Below, one piece after another: positions 1-5,213 of a DNA stretch of 5,213 nt (position 1 is the stretch's first letter; each line of letters opens with the position of its first letter). The stretch spans positions 1-5,213 of the forward strand of contig JAFYQL010000019.1 of assembly GCA_017547125.1 (NCBI GenBank), written 5' to 3'. The position numbers and the translations under genes are program-made. This DNA comes from Bacillota bacterium (GTDB taxonomy: Bacteria; Bacillota; Clostridia; Lachnospirales; Anaerotignaceae). The notes under the pieces are model-generated. The model was not told the DNA's origin. It worked only from the letters and a program-made list of their open reading frames with translations, and ran no database searches.

Positions 1-3
1 ATT

Positions 4-10
4 CCTCCCC
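4..10 (-). promoter_or_regulatory. Candidate ribosome binding site of an off-window gene
   Basis: On the minus strand GGGGAGG is followed by AAT at the window edge. It is well placed after the promoter-like boxes at 21–49; a start codon would be expected within about 3–8 bases beyond the left edge. The gene itself cannot be seen. Confidence 0.45.
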
Positions 11-20
11 TCATAGTTTC

Positions 21-49
21 AGTATACTATCACCCACAAAAAAAGTCGA
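21..49 (-). promoter_or_regulatory. Candidate promoter of the next minus-strand gene
   Basis: TATACT (21–26, five of six to TATAAT) is preceded by TCGACT (44–49, four of six to TTGACA) with an ideal 17-nt spacer. It lies just after the glgP terminator and before a ribosome-binding-site-like sequence, the order expected for a new transcription unit whose gene is outside the window. Confidence 0.5.
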
Positions 50-50
50 T

Positions 51-80
51 AAAAAAACCGAGGAACTATGCCCTCGGTTT
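51..80 (-). terminator. Rho-independent terminator of glgP
   Basis: On the minus strand a perfect nine-base stem, AAACCGAGG with CCTCGGTTT (arms 72–80 and 55–63), closes an 8-nt loop (GCATAGTT) and runs directly into T's down to position 51. It begins 6 nt after the glgP stop. On the plus strand only three T's belong to the end of the stem and then AATAAA follows, so it should act mainly in the glgP direction. Confidence 0.92.
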
Positions 81-86
81 AATAAA

Positions 87-2540
87 TTATTCTTCAACTT
101 TATATGGGCTAAGACCCCAGATTTCATCAGCGTATTCTTTAATAGTTCTGTCACTGCTGAACTTACCGCTCTTAGCTGTGTTGATGATGGCCATTTTTGC
201 CCATCTTCTCTTGTCTTTGTATGCTTTGTCAACTTCTTCCTGAGCCTTCTTGTATGCATCAAAGTCTGCAAGAAGGAAGTAATCGTCTGCTCTTCCGCCT
301 GCGCCGTTTAAAAGTGCATTGTAGATGTCTCTGAAAAGTTCAGTATCATTGTCAAATGTACCGTTGATAAGGCTTGTAAGAGCCATTCTCACGTCCTGAT
401 TTAAGTTGTAAACCATCCATGGGTCATAGCTGTTGTTCTTGTATGCTTCAATAACTTCTTCAGCTCTCATACCGAAGATGAAGATATTGTCTTCGCCTAC
501 TTCTTCACAGATTTCTACGTTAGCACCGTCAAGTGTACCGATAGTTACAGCACCGTTAAGCATAAACTTCATGTTACCTGTACCTGAAGCTTCTTTACTT
601 GCTGTTGAAATCTGTTCACTTACATCTGCAGCAGGAATAAGTTTTTCTGCAAGTGATACACGGTAGTTTTCCATGAACACAACTTTAATCTTGCCGTTGA
701 TGCTTTCATCGTTGTTAACAACATCTGCAACAGAGTTGATAAGCTTGATGATAAGTTTTGCTCTCTTGTAGCCTGCAGCTGATTTAGCACCAAAGATAAA
801 TGTTCTTGGAACCATATCAAGACCTGGGTTAACCTTAAGCTGGTTGTAAAGGTAAATGATATGAAGTACGTTAAGAAGCTGTCTCTTATATTCGTGAAGT
901 CTCTTAACCTGAATATCGAAGATTGAGTCAGGGTTGATGTCGATGCCTTTTGTTCTCTTGATGTAATCAGCAAGGGCAATCTTGTTCTGTCTCTTGATTT
1001 CCATAAATCTGTTCTGGAATTCTTCGTCATCAGCATACTTCATTATGCCTTCAATTTTTGAAAGGTCTGTTGCCCATCCTTTGCCAACAACTTCTGTCAC
1101 AAGATCTGCAAGAGGTTTGTTGGCATGAAGAAGCCATCTTCTCTGTGTGATACCATTTGTTTTGTTGTTGAATTTTTCTGGGTAGATATCATAGAAGTTC
1201 TTAAGTTCCTGGTTTTTAAGAATTTCTGTATGAAGAGCAGCAACACCGTTTACACTGTGGCTGCCTACGATAGCAAGGTATGCCATTCTTACCTGACCGT
1301 CAGCTACGATAGCCATATCTCTGATTTTCTGACCGTCATTGCCGTATTTACCAATAAGCTCAAGGCAGAAACGTCTGTTGATTTCTTCAACGATCATGTA
1401 GATACGTGGGAGAAGTCTGCTGAAAAGTTCCATTGGCCATTTTTCAAGAGCTTCGCTCATAATAGTGTGGTTTGTATATGCACAAACTTTTGTTGTAAGT
1501 TCCCAAGCTTTATCCCATGAAAGACCGTTTTCATCGATAAGAACTCTCATAAGTTCTGCAACTGCAACTGTTGGGTGTGTATCGTTAAGCTGGAAAGCAA
1601 CCTTTTCAGGAAGAAGATCCCAGTTATCGTGTTTTGTTTTAAATCTTGCAATAACTCTCTGTACTGTAGCAGAAATGAAGAAATACTGCTGACGGAGACG
1701 AAGTTCCTTACCTGAAATGTGGTCATCTGCTGGGTAAAGTACTTCTGTGATTGTATGTGCAAGGTTCTGTTCTTCAAGTGCCTTCTGATATTTACCTTCG
1801 TTGAATGACTGAAGGTCAAATTTATTCTTTGGTCTTGCGTCCCAAAGACGAAGTGTGTTTACTGTCTGTGTGTCATAGCCAACTACTGGGTAATCGTATG
1901 GAATAGCCATTACTGACTGATAGTTTTCCTGAACATAGTTGTAGCCGCCTTCACCATTTGCAACAGCCTTTACAGTACCGCCAAATTTAACTTCAACAGA
2001 ATATTCACTTCTCTTGATAGCCCATGGGTCACCGTTTTCAAGCCAGTTGTCTGGTCTTTCAACCTGGTAACCATTTTCAATTGCCTGTTCAAAAATACCA
2101 TAGTGGTATCTGATACCGCAGCCGTATGCAGGAAGATTCATTGTTGAAAGTGAATCAAGGAAACAAGCTGCAAGTCTGCCAAGACCGCCGTTACCAAGGC
2201 CTGGGTCTGGTTCAGAATCTTCAATAAGGTTATAGTCAACGCCAAGTTCATCAAAGGCTTCTTTTACCGGTTCAAAAATTGAAAGGTTGATGATGCTGTT
2301 GCCAAGGAATCTGCCCATAAGGAATTCCATTGAAAGATAGTAAACCATCTTAACGTCTTTTTCATAATATTCGTCGTGAGTTTTCATCCATCTTTCATTT
2401 ACAATTTCTCTCACTGTATAAGCTGCAGCCTGATAAAGTTCTTCAGGTGTAGCGTTTTTGATGTTTTTTCTAAACAATGTTTTCACATTGTGGCTCATCA
2501 TCTCAATAATGCTTTCTTTTGTAATGTTCATATTGCTCAA
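87..2540 (-). CDS. glgP: Glycogen/alpha-glucan phosphorylase (GT35 family)
   Basis: This cytoplasmic PLP enzyme cuts alpha-1,4 glucosidic bonds at the non-reducing ends of glycogen, starch or maltodextrin with phosphate, giving glucose-1-phosphate. At 817 residues it is full length (E. coli GlgP is 815). Visible family blocks are YYLSMEFLMGR (67–77), the glycine-rich GLGNGGLGRLAACFLDS (114–130), NDTHPTVAVAELMR (319–332), YTNHTIMSEALEKWP (355–369), TNGITQRRWL (461–470), QVKRLHEYKRQLLN (544–557) and the PLP signature EASGTGNMKFMLNG (650–663), where K658 should bind pyridoxal phosphate. The N-terminus is short and lacks the phospho-serine region of animal phosphorylases. Preference for glycogen versus maltodextrin cannot be read from the sequence, so the symbol follows common annotation and malP would be an alternative. 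The start is TTG, set by AGGAGG seven bases upstream. No other glycogen gene adjoins it within the window. It has its own promoter and ends 6 nt before a strong terminator. Confidence 0.97.
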   Translation of the reverse strand: MSNMNITKESIIEMMSHNVKTLFRKNIKNATPEELYQAAAYTVREIVNERWMKTHDEYYEKDVKMVYYLSMEFLMGRFLGNSIINLSIFEPVKEAFDELGVDYNLIEDSEPDPGLGNGGLGRLAACFLDSLSTMNLPAYGCGIRYHYGIFEQAIENGYQVERPDNWLENGDPWAIKRSEYSVEVKFGGTVKAVANGEGGYNYVQENYQSVMAIPYDYPVVGYDTQTVNTLRLWDARPKNKFDLQSFNEGKYQKALEEQNLAHTITEVLYPADDHISGKELRLRQQYFFISATVQRVIARFKTKHDNWDLLPEKVAFQLNDTHPTVAVAELMRVLIDENGLSWDKAWELTTKVCAYTNHTIMSEALEKWPMELFSRLLPRIYMIVEEINRRFCLELIGKYGNDGQKIRDMAIVADGQVRMAYLAIVGSHSVNGVAALHTEILKNQELKNFYDIYPEKFNNKTNGITQRRWLLHANKPLADLVTEVVGKGWATDLSKIEGIMKYADDEEFQNRFMEIKRQNKIALADYIKRTKGIDINPDSIFDIQVKRLHEYKRQLLNVLHIIYLYNQLKVNPGLDMVPRTFIFGAKSAAGYKRAKLIIKLINSVADVVNNDESINGKIKVVFMENYRVSLAEKLIPAADVSEQISTASKEASGTGNMKFMLNGAVTIGTLDGANVEICEEVGEDNIFIFGMRAEEVIEAYKNNSYDPWMVYNLNQDVRMALTSLINGTFDNDTELFRDIYNALLNGAGGRADDYFLLADFDAYKKAQEEVDKAYKDKRRWAKMAIINTAKSGKFSSDRTIKEYADEIWGLSPYKVEE

Positions 2541-2547
2541 AATATTT

Positions 2548-2553
2548 CCTCCT
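2548..2553 (-). promoter_or_regulatory. Ribosome binding site of glgP, decides a TTG start
   Basis: A full AGGAGG is followed by a 7-nt spacer and TTG at 2540. The first in-frame ATG (2531) is 16 nt away, too far for this site, so TTG is the better start. Confidence 0.8.
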
Positions 2554-2573
2554 AAAAATTAGTCCGATATAGT

Positions 2574-2603
2574 ATTATATCAAACTTTTGCCGTTTCGGG
2601 CAA
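2574..2603 (-). promoter_or_regulatory. Promoter of glgP
   Basis: A perfect extended -10, TGATATAAT (TATAAT at 2574–2579), is preceded by TTGCCC (2598–2603, four of six matches to TTGACA) with an 18-nt spacer. Transcription would start near 2567, giving a leader of about 27 nt that holds the AGGAGG site. This housekeeping-sigma (SigA-type) promoter would let glgP be expressed independently of prfA. The -35 and spacer are covered by the palindrome at 2583–2608. Confidence 0.65.
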
Positions 2604-2608
2604 CAGTT
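2583..2608 (-). repeat. 26-nt imperfect palindrome between the small gene and glgP
   Basis: On the minus strand AACTGTTGCC and GGCAAAAGTT pair over ten positions with one G·A mismatch around a six-base loop, CGAAAC. The left arm overlaps the stop codon of the small membrane-protein gene and contains the proposed -35 box of glgP; the right arm lies in the promoter spacer. Only three T's follow the stem, so as a Rho-independent terminator it would be weak. The two readings are a leaky terminator for the prfA operon or a repressor-binding operator for glgP. Confidence 0.55.
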
Positions 2609-2855
2609 ATTTGCACAGGCACACTGTAGAGAGCATTCCTGCTGCAAAAAAGACAAATCTCTCCATATCAAAGCGACTGTCTTTGTCGGGCAAAACCAGT
2701 GAACTACCCCAGAAAATCATCACAAGTTCTGCCGCAACTTCAACTGCGTGCATCATTATGTTTTTTGCCACATAGCTTTGCGGTATCACAAAACACCCTG
2801 CAGCACAGAGTATTCCGCCCAAACAGCTTTTTATATATTTTTTAAATTTTTCCAA
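2607..2855 (-). CDS. Small hypothetical membrane protein
   Basis: I do not recognise this 82-residue protein. It begins with a basic segment (MEKFKKYIKS), then has three hydrophobic stretches at about 11–30, 33–55 and 64–81, separated by short charged turns (K31 and DKDSR at 57–61); these look like two or three membrane helices. Five cysteines cluster at the ends (11, 17, 21, 79, 81). The TTG start is chosen because AAAAGGTG lies 6 nt upstream; an in-frame GTG nine bases earlier would overlap that site. It starts 52 nt after prfA in an AT-rich gap without a visible terminator, so it may be the last gene of the release-factor operon, and it ends about 67 nt before glgP. Its stop codon lies within a palindrome. 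Support is the open frame, a plausible ribosome binding site, a coherent membrane-protein composition and the fit to the gap. No function can be inferred; a chance frame is not excluded. Confidence 0.6.
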   Translation of the reverse strand: MEKFKKYIKSCLGGILCAAGCFVIPQSYVAKNIMMHAVEVAAELVMIFWGSSLVLPDKDSRFDMERFVFFAAGMLSTVCLCK

Positions 2856-2861
2856 ATATAA

Positions 2862-2869
2862 CACCTTTT
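2862..2869 (-). promoter_or_regulatory. Ribosome binding site of the small membrane-protein gene
   Basis: AAAAGGTG lies 6 nt before an in-frame TTG at 2855. The upstream in-frame GTG at 2864 is part of this site and therefore cannot use it. The match to AAGGAGG is imperfect, so initiation is probably modest. Confidence 0.5.
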
Positions 2870-2907
2870 AAAGATGATTATAAAATTATATAGAAAAATT
2901 AAAATTC

Positions 2908-3981
2908 TTATTCTTCTGATGATGCTTTAAGTTTTTCGGCCTGATCTGTTGTTATAAGTGTATCTATAATATCGTCAAGATCACCGTCAATAATTGCATC
3001 AATCTTATGAAGTGTGAGACCAATTCTGTGGTCTGTAACTCTTCCCTGCGGGAAATTGTATGTTCTTATTTTTTCACTTCTGTCGCCTGTACCCACCTGT
3101 GAACGTCTTTCGGCAGATATCTTGCTGTCGTGAATCTGTCTTTCCATTTCGTAAAGTCTTGCATAAAGAACCTTCATAGCCTTTGCCTTGTTCTTTATCT
3201 GGCTTTTTTCGTCCTGACAGGAAACAACAATACCGCTTGGAATATGTGTAACTCGTACTGCAGAGTCAGTTGTATTTACACACTGACCGCCATTGCCTGA
3301 TGCTCTGAAAACGTCAATACGCACATCATTCATATCGATGTTTACGTCAACTTCTTCAGCCTCAGGAAGTACGGCAACTGTTGCCGTTGATGTATGAATT
3401 CTTCCGCCTGATTCAGTTGCAGGAACTCTCTGCACTCGGTGTACACCACTTTCAAACTTAAGTCGTGAATATGCACCCGCACCTGTAATCATAAATGATA
3501 CTGAGCTGAAACCGCCCATATCACTTTCATTGGCACTCATCATTTCTGTCTTCCAGCCGCGTGTTTCAGCATATCTTGAATACATTCTGAAAAGGTTTCC
3601 GGCAAAGATATTTGCTTCATCACCGCCGGCACCGCCGCGGATTTCCATAATAACGTTCTTTTCGTCATTAGGGTCTTTTGGAATAAGAAGTATCTTTATT
3701 TCATCAATAAGTTTGTCTTCCATTTCCCTTGCTTCATTAAGTTCAGCCTTAAGCATAGCTCGGAAGTCTTCGTCCTTTTCGCTTTCAAGCATATCAAGGG
3801 CATCTCTTACTGTCTGCTTTGCTTCCTTAAGAGCATTATATTTTTCAATGATAGGTGTCATATCGCTGTACTCTTTCATAAGTGTACGCCATTTTGACTG
3901 ATCTGCTATCACGTCAGGGTCATTTATCATAAGCCCAAGTTCTTCATATTTAATTGTAAGTTCTTCAATACGTTCTAACAT
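2908..3981 (-). CDS. prfA: Peptide chain release factor 1 (RF1)
   Basis: RF1 enters the ribosomal A site at UAA and UAG codons and triggers hydrolysis of the peptidyl-tRNA. The 357-residue product from the ATG matches the family length (about 355–360). In order: an N-terminal helical, charged domain (about 1–100); the conserved IRGGAGGDEA block (114–123); the codon-recognition tripeptide PAT (187–189) in RVPATESGGRIHTS, which marks RF1 rather than RF2 (SPF); the peptidyl-transferase GGQ (231–233) in GNGGQCVNTTDSAVR; the DEKSQIKNKAKA segment (257–268); and the C-terminal RTYNFPQGRVTDHRIG stretch (306–321). GGQ is the target of the PrmC encoded just upstream. The residues around it are Asn before GGQ and Cys after it, where E. 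coli has GAGGQHVN; I believe similar forms occur in Firmicutes. A longer TTG-started form adding four residues is unlikely. It probably shares its transcript with prmC and the DUF1385 gene. No strong terminator follows. Confidence 0.98.
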   Translation of the reverse strand: MLERIEELTIKYEELGLMINDPDVIADQSKWRTLMKEYSDMTPIIEKYNALKEAKQTVRDALDMLESEKDEDFRAMLKAELNEAREMEDKLIDEIKILLIPKDPNDEKNVIMEIRGGAGGDEANIFAGNLFRMYSRYAETRGWKTEMMSANESDMGGFSSVSFMITGAGAYSRLKFESGVHRVQRVPATESGGRIHTSTATVAVLPEAEEVDVNIDMNDVRIDVFRASGNGGQCVNTTDSAVRVTHIPSGIVVSCQDEKSQIKNKAKAMKVLYARLYEMERQIHDSKISAERRSQVGTGDRSEKIRTYNFPQGRVTDHRIGLTLHKIDAIIDGDLDDIIDTLITTDQAEKLKASSEE

Positions 3982-3986
3982 ATTAT

Positions 3987-3991
3987 CTCCC
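3987..3991 (-). promoter_or_regulatory. Ribosome binding site of prfA
   Basis: GGGAG sits 5 nt before the ATG at 3981, in the 12-nt gap after the prmC TAA stop. An in-frame TTG at 3993 lies upstream of this site and so is not served by it, which fixes the start at the ATG. Confidence 0.75.
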
Positions 3992-3993
3992 AA

Positions 3994-4845
3994 TTAAAGT
4001 TTTGCCAATACAACTCGGTCAAGACCTGCAAGGTCTTTAATAATTTTTATTTCACTGTATCCCTTTTCCTCAAAAAGCTCTTTAACGGCTATTCCCTGAT
4101 TATATCCAATTTCAAAGAATATAAATCCGTTTTCATTAAGATGCTCTCTGCCTTCGTCAACAATCTGTCTGTAGAAATCGAGACCGTCTTCTCCGCCGTC
4201 AAGAGCGCCCATAGGTTCAAAATCCTTGACGTCTCTCATAAGAGTAGGGATAACATCTTTTTCGATATATGGCGGATTTGAAACTATTGCATCAAATTTT
4301 CTGCCTTCAACTGCGGAAAAAACATTGCTTTTAAGGAATTCAATCTTTGCTTCGTTAAATTCAGCATTTTTCTTTGCAGTTTCAAGAGCACCGTCGCTTA
4401 TATCAACGGCAGTCATTTCAAATCCTTCACATGCAAGGCTTATGGCTATACAGCCGCTGCCTGTACCTATATCAAGCATAGTTTTAAAACCATACTTTTT
4501 GCCGTACTCAATTACTGTTTCTACAAGAATTTCAGTATCATTTCTTGGAATAAGCACATTACTGTTTACAAAAAACTCTCTGTCATAAAAATATGCTTTG
4601 CCTGTTATGTACTGACAAGGCTCACCGCTTTTACGTCTTTCCACCATAGAAACAAAACTTTCGTATTCTTCATCAGAAAGAACATAATCGTTTTTTGTAA
4701 AAAGCTGAATCTTGCTTAAAGAAGTGCTTTTCATCATAAAAAGCTCGCAGTCAAGAGCATACTCCTGCGCACCGCTTAATTTAAGTTCTTTTTTTGCTTC
4801 AAAAAGACATTTCTCAACAGTTCTTTCATTCCTGTTCAGATTCAT
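3994..4845 (-). CDS. prmC: Peptide chain release factor N5-glutamine methyltransferase
   Basis: PrmC (HemK) uses S-adenosylmethionine to methylate the glutamine side chain of the GGQ motif in release factors in the cytoplasm, raising peptide-release efficiency. From the ATG it is 283 residues, normal for the family. The N-terminal helical domain (about 1–80) ends in the typical linker RRKSGEPCQYITG (71–83). The Rossmann-fold methyltransferase domain carries the SAM loop DIGTGSG (125–131), acidic VDIS (147–150) and the catalytic signature NPPY (190–193), which holds the substrate glutamine. The C-terminus, DLAGLDRVVLAKL, is family-like. One variation is IPRNDTE at 99–105, where most homologues I recall have IPRPDTE or IPRPETE. 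The start was set by the AAAGGAG site 9 nt upstream; an in-frame TTG six bases earlier is too close to it. It overlaps the DUF1385 gene by 20 nt and stops 12 nt before prfA, so enzyme and substrate are co-expressed. Confidence 0.95.
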   Translation of the reverse strand: MNLNRNERTVEKCLFEAKKELKLSGAQEYALDCELFMMKSTSLSKIQLFTKNDYVLSDEEYESFVSMVERRKSGEPCQYITGKAYFYDREFFVNSNVLIPRNDTEILVETVIEYGKKYGFKTMLDIGTGSGCIAISLACEGFEMTAVDISDGALETAKKNAEFNEAKIEFLKSNVFSAVEGRKFDAIVSNPPYIEKDVIPTLMRDVKDFEPMGALDGGEDGLDFYRQIVDEGREHLNENGFIFFEIGYNQGIAVKELFEEKGYSEIKIIKDLAGLDRVVLAKL

Positions 4846-5213
4846 CCTCAAGAACTCCTTTCATAGCTGCAATAGCACATTCAATCTGGCTGTCATCAGG
4901 CTCTTTTGTTGTAAGCTTCTGAAGACATAAACCAGGACTGCTGATTATATTAACAAGTTTTGAATCGGAATTGCCCGCCCATTTGATAACTTCGTATGAA
5001 ATACCTGCAATAAAAGGTACAAGAACAACACGGCTTACAAGTCTTAAAACAAAGTTGTCTGTTCTTACGAAAAAGAACACAATCATACTTATAATCATAA
5101 CTATAAGCAAGAAACTTGTTCCGCATCTTTTATGCATTCTTGTGTGTTTACGTACATTTTCAACGGTAAGCTCGTCGCCGCTTTCAAAGCAGTTTATTGT
5201 TTTATGCTCTGCC
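4826..5213 (-). CDS. DUF1385 (YqhQ-like) membrane protein, C-terminal part, cut by window edge
   Basis: The reading frame is open to the right edge, so the start lies outside. The 128 visible residues begin AEHKTINCFESGDELTVENV, which with the following HTRMHKRCGTSFLL matches my memory of the conserved DUF1385 core (B. subtilis YqhQ family). Two hydrophobic stretches follow: one after RCGTS (SFLLIVMIISMIVFFFV) and a second spanning LVSRVVLVPFIAGISYEV. The tail, with PGLCLQKLTTKEPDDSQIE and an acidic end, is also family-typical. Family members are about 300 residues, so roughly the last 40% is visible. It should be an integral cytoplasmic-membrane protein; its biochemical role is not known to me. 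The ATG at 5137 falls inside the conserved core and is not the true start. It overlaps prmC by 20 nt and is very probably co-transcribed and translationally coupled with it. In many Clostridia the next upstream gene is rpmE (ribosomal protein L31), which cannot be seen here. Confidence 0.9.
   Translation of the reverse strand, partial: AEHKTINCFESGDELTVENVRKHTRMHKRCGTSFLLIVMIISMIVFFFVRTDNFVLRLVSRVVLVPFIAGISYEVIKWAGNSDSKLVNIISSPGLCLQKLTTKEPDDSQIECAIAAMKGVLEDESEQE
4855..4861 (-). promoter_or_regulatory. Ribosome binding site of prmC, inside the DUF1385 gene
   Basis: AAAGGAG lies 9 nt before the ATG at 4845 and only 3 nt before an in-frame TTG at 4851. The spacing supports the ATG as the prmC start. 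The site is within the last codons of the upstream gene, so ribosomes finishing that gene would terminate just past the prmC start, a layout expected to couple their translation. Confidence 0.75.

Noticed and set aside
11..271. Minus-strand 86-codon frame at the 3' end of glgP
   Set aside because: Most of it is out of frame with the conserved glgP sequence and it runs through the terminator hairpin; its translation has no family-like features.
1125..1692. Plus-strand frames of 131 and 75 codons antisense to glgP
   Set aside because: No ribosome binding site support or recognisable family, and they are fully covered by conserved glgP codons; the same applies to the plus frame at 433–666.
620..1819. 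Minus-strand frames of 138 codons (620–1036) and 90 codons (1547–1819)
   Set aside because: Both lie inside glgP in another frame, over regions where the GlgP motifs are unambiguous. They have low-complexity Thr/Ser/Leu-rich translations typical of shadows.
2793..2855. Small protein as a lipoprotein with a signal peptide ending at Cys21
   Set aside because: The sequence before Cys21 is AAG, a poor lipobox lacking Leu/Val/Ile at -3, and two further hydrophobic segments follow, so a multi-pass membrane protein fits better.
2877..2890. Two TATAAT boxes in the AT-rich gap after prfA, a possible promoter for the small gene
   Set aside because: At 16–18 nt upstream of either box no sequence better than three of six matches to TTGACA is present. 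The gap is so AT-rich that TATAAT arises easily by chance, so I cannot support a promoter.
3530..3901. Plus-strand Ser/Ile-rich frame of 123 codons antisense to prfA
   Set aside because: The serine, isoleucine and leucine richness mirrors the Glu/Lys/Asp codons of the prfA N-terminal helices. It is a shadow frame; so are the plus frames at 4226–4588 and 4712–4930.
3979..3993. Longer prfA start at TTG 3993 (four extra residues)
   Set aside because: The GGGAG site lies downstream of that TTG and is correctly spaced for the ATG at 3981; family length and the MLERIEEL start also fit the ATG.
4843..4851. Longer prmC start at TTG 4851
   Set aside because: Only 3 nt separate it from AAAGGAG, whereas the ATG at 4845 has a workable 9-nt spacing.

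Overview
The window is ordinary core-genome sequence from a low-GC Gram-positive bacterium, most likely an anaerobic member of the Clostridia (Ruminococcus or Oscillospiraceae-like). The evidence is the AT-rich composition (roughly 40% GC by eye, not computed), AGGAGG-type ribosome binding sites, frequent TTG starts, and the gene order DUF1385 – prmC – prfA, which is typical of Firmicutes. All genes supported here lie on the minus strand, so transcription runs from high to low coordinates.

Layout in transcription order: (1) the 3' part of a DUF1385/YqhQ-family membrane protein, cut by the right edge; (2) prmC, which overlaps it by 20 nt and whose ribosome binding site lies inside the upstream gene; (3) prfA, 12 nt after prmC; (4) a small unrecognised hydrophobic protein of about 82 residues; (5) a short control region with a strong promoter and a 26-nt imperfect palindrome; (6) glgP, glycogen/alpha-glucan phosphorylase, with a TTG start and a clear Rho-independent terminator; (7) at the left edge, a probable promoter and ribosome binding site for another minus-strand gene starting just outside the window.

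The first block is translation termination. prfA makes release factor 1, and PrmC methylates the glutamine of its GGQ motif, so enzyme and substrate are made from one transcript. The DUF1385 protein is a usual neighbour with no function that I can assign. The second block is storage-glucan breakdown: GlgP releases glucose-1-phosphate from glycogen or maltodextrin. It has its own promoter and terminator and is probably independent of the release-factor operon, apart from possible read-through, since the only terminator-like structure between prfA and glgP is imperfect.

I found no mobile element, CRISPR array, RNA gene or defence-like system, and no convincing sign of a new multi-gene system. 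The items most worth a second look are the small cysteine-containing membrane protein between prfA and glgP, and the palindrome that joins its stop codon to the glgP promoter.
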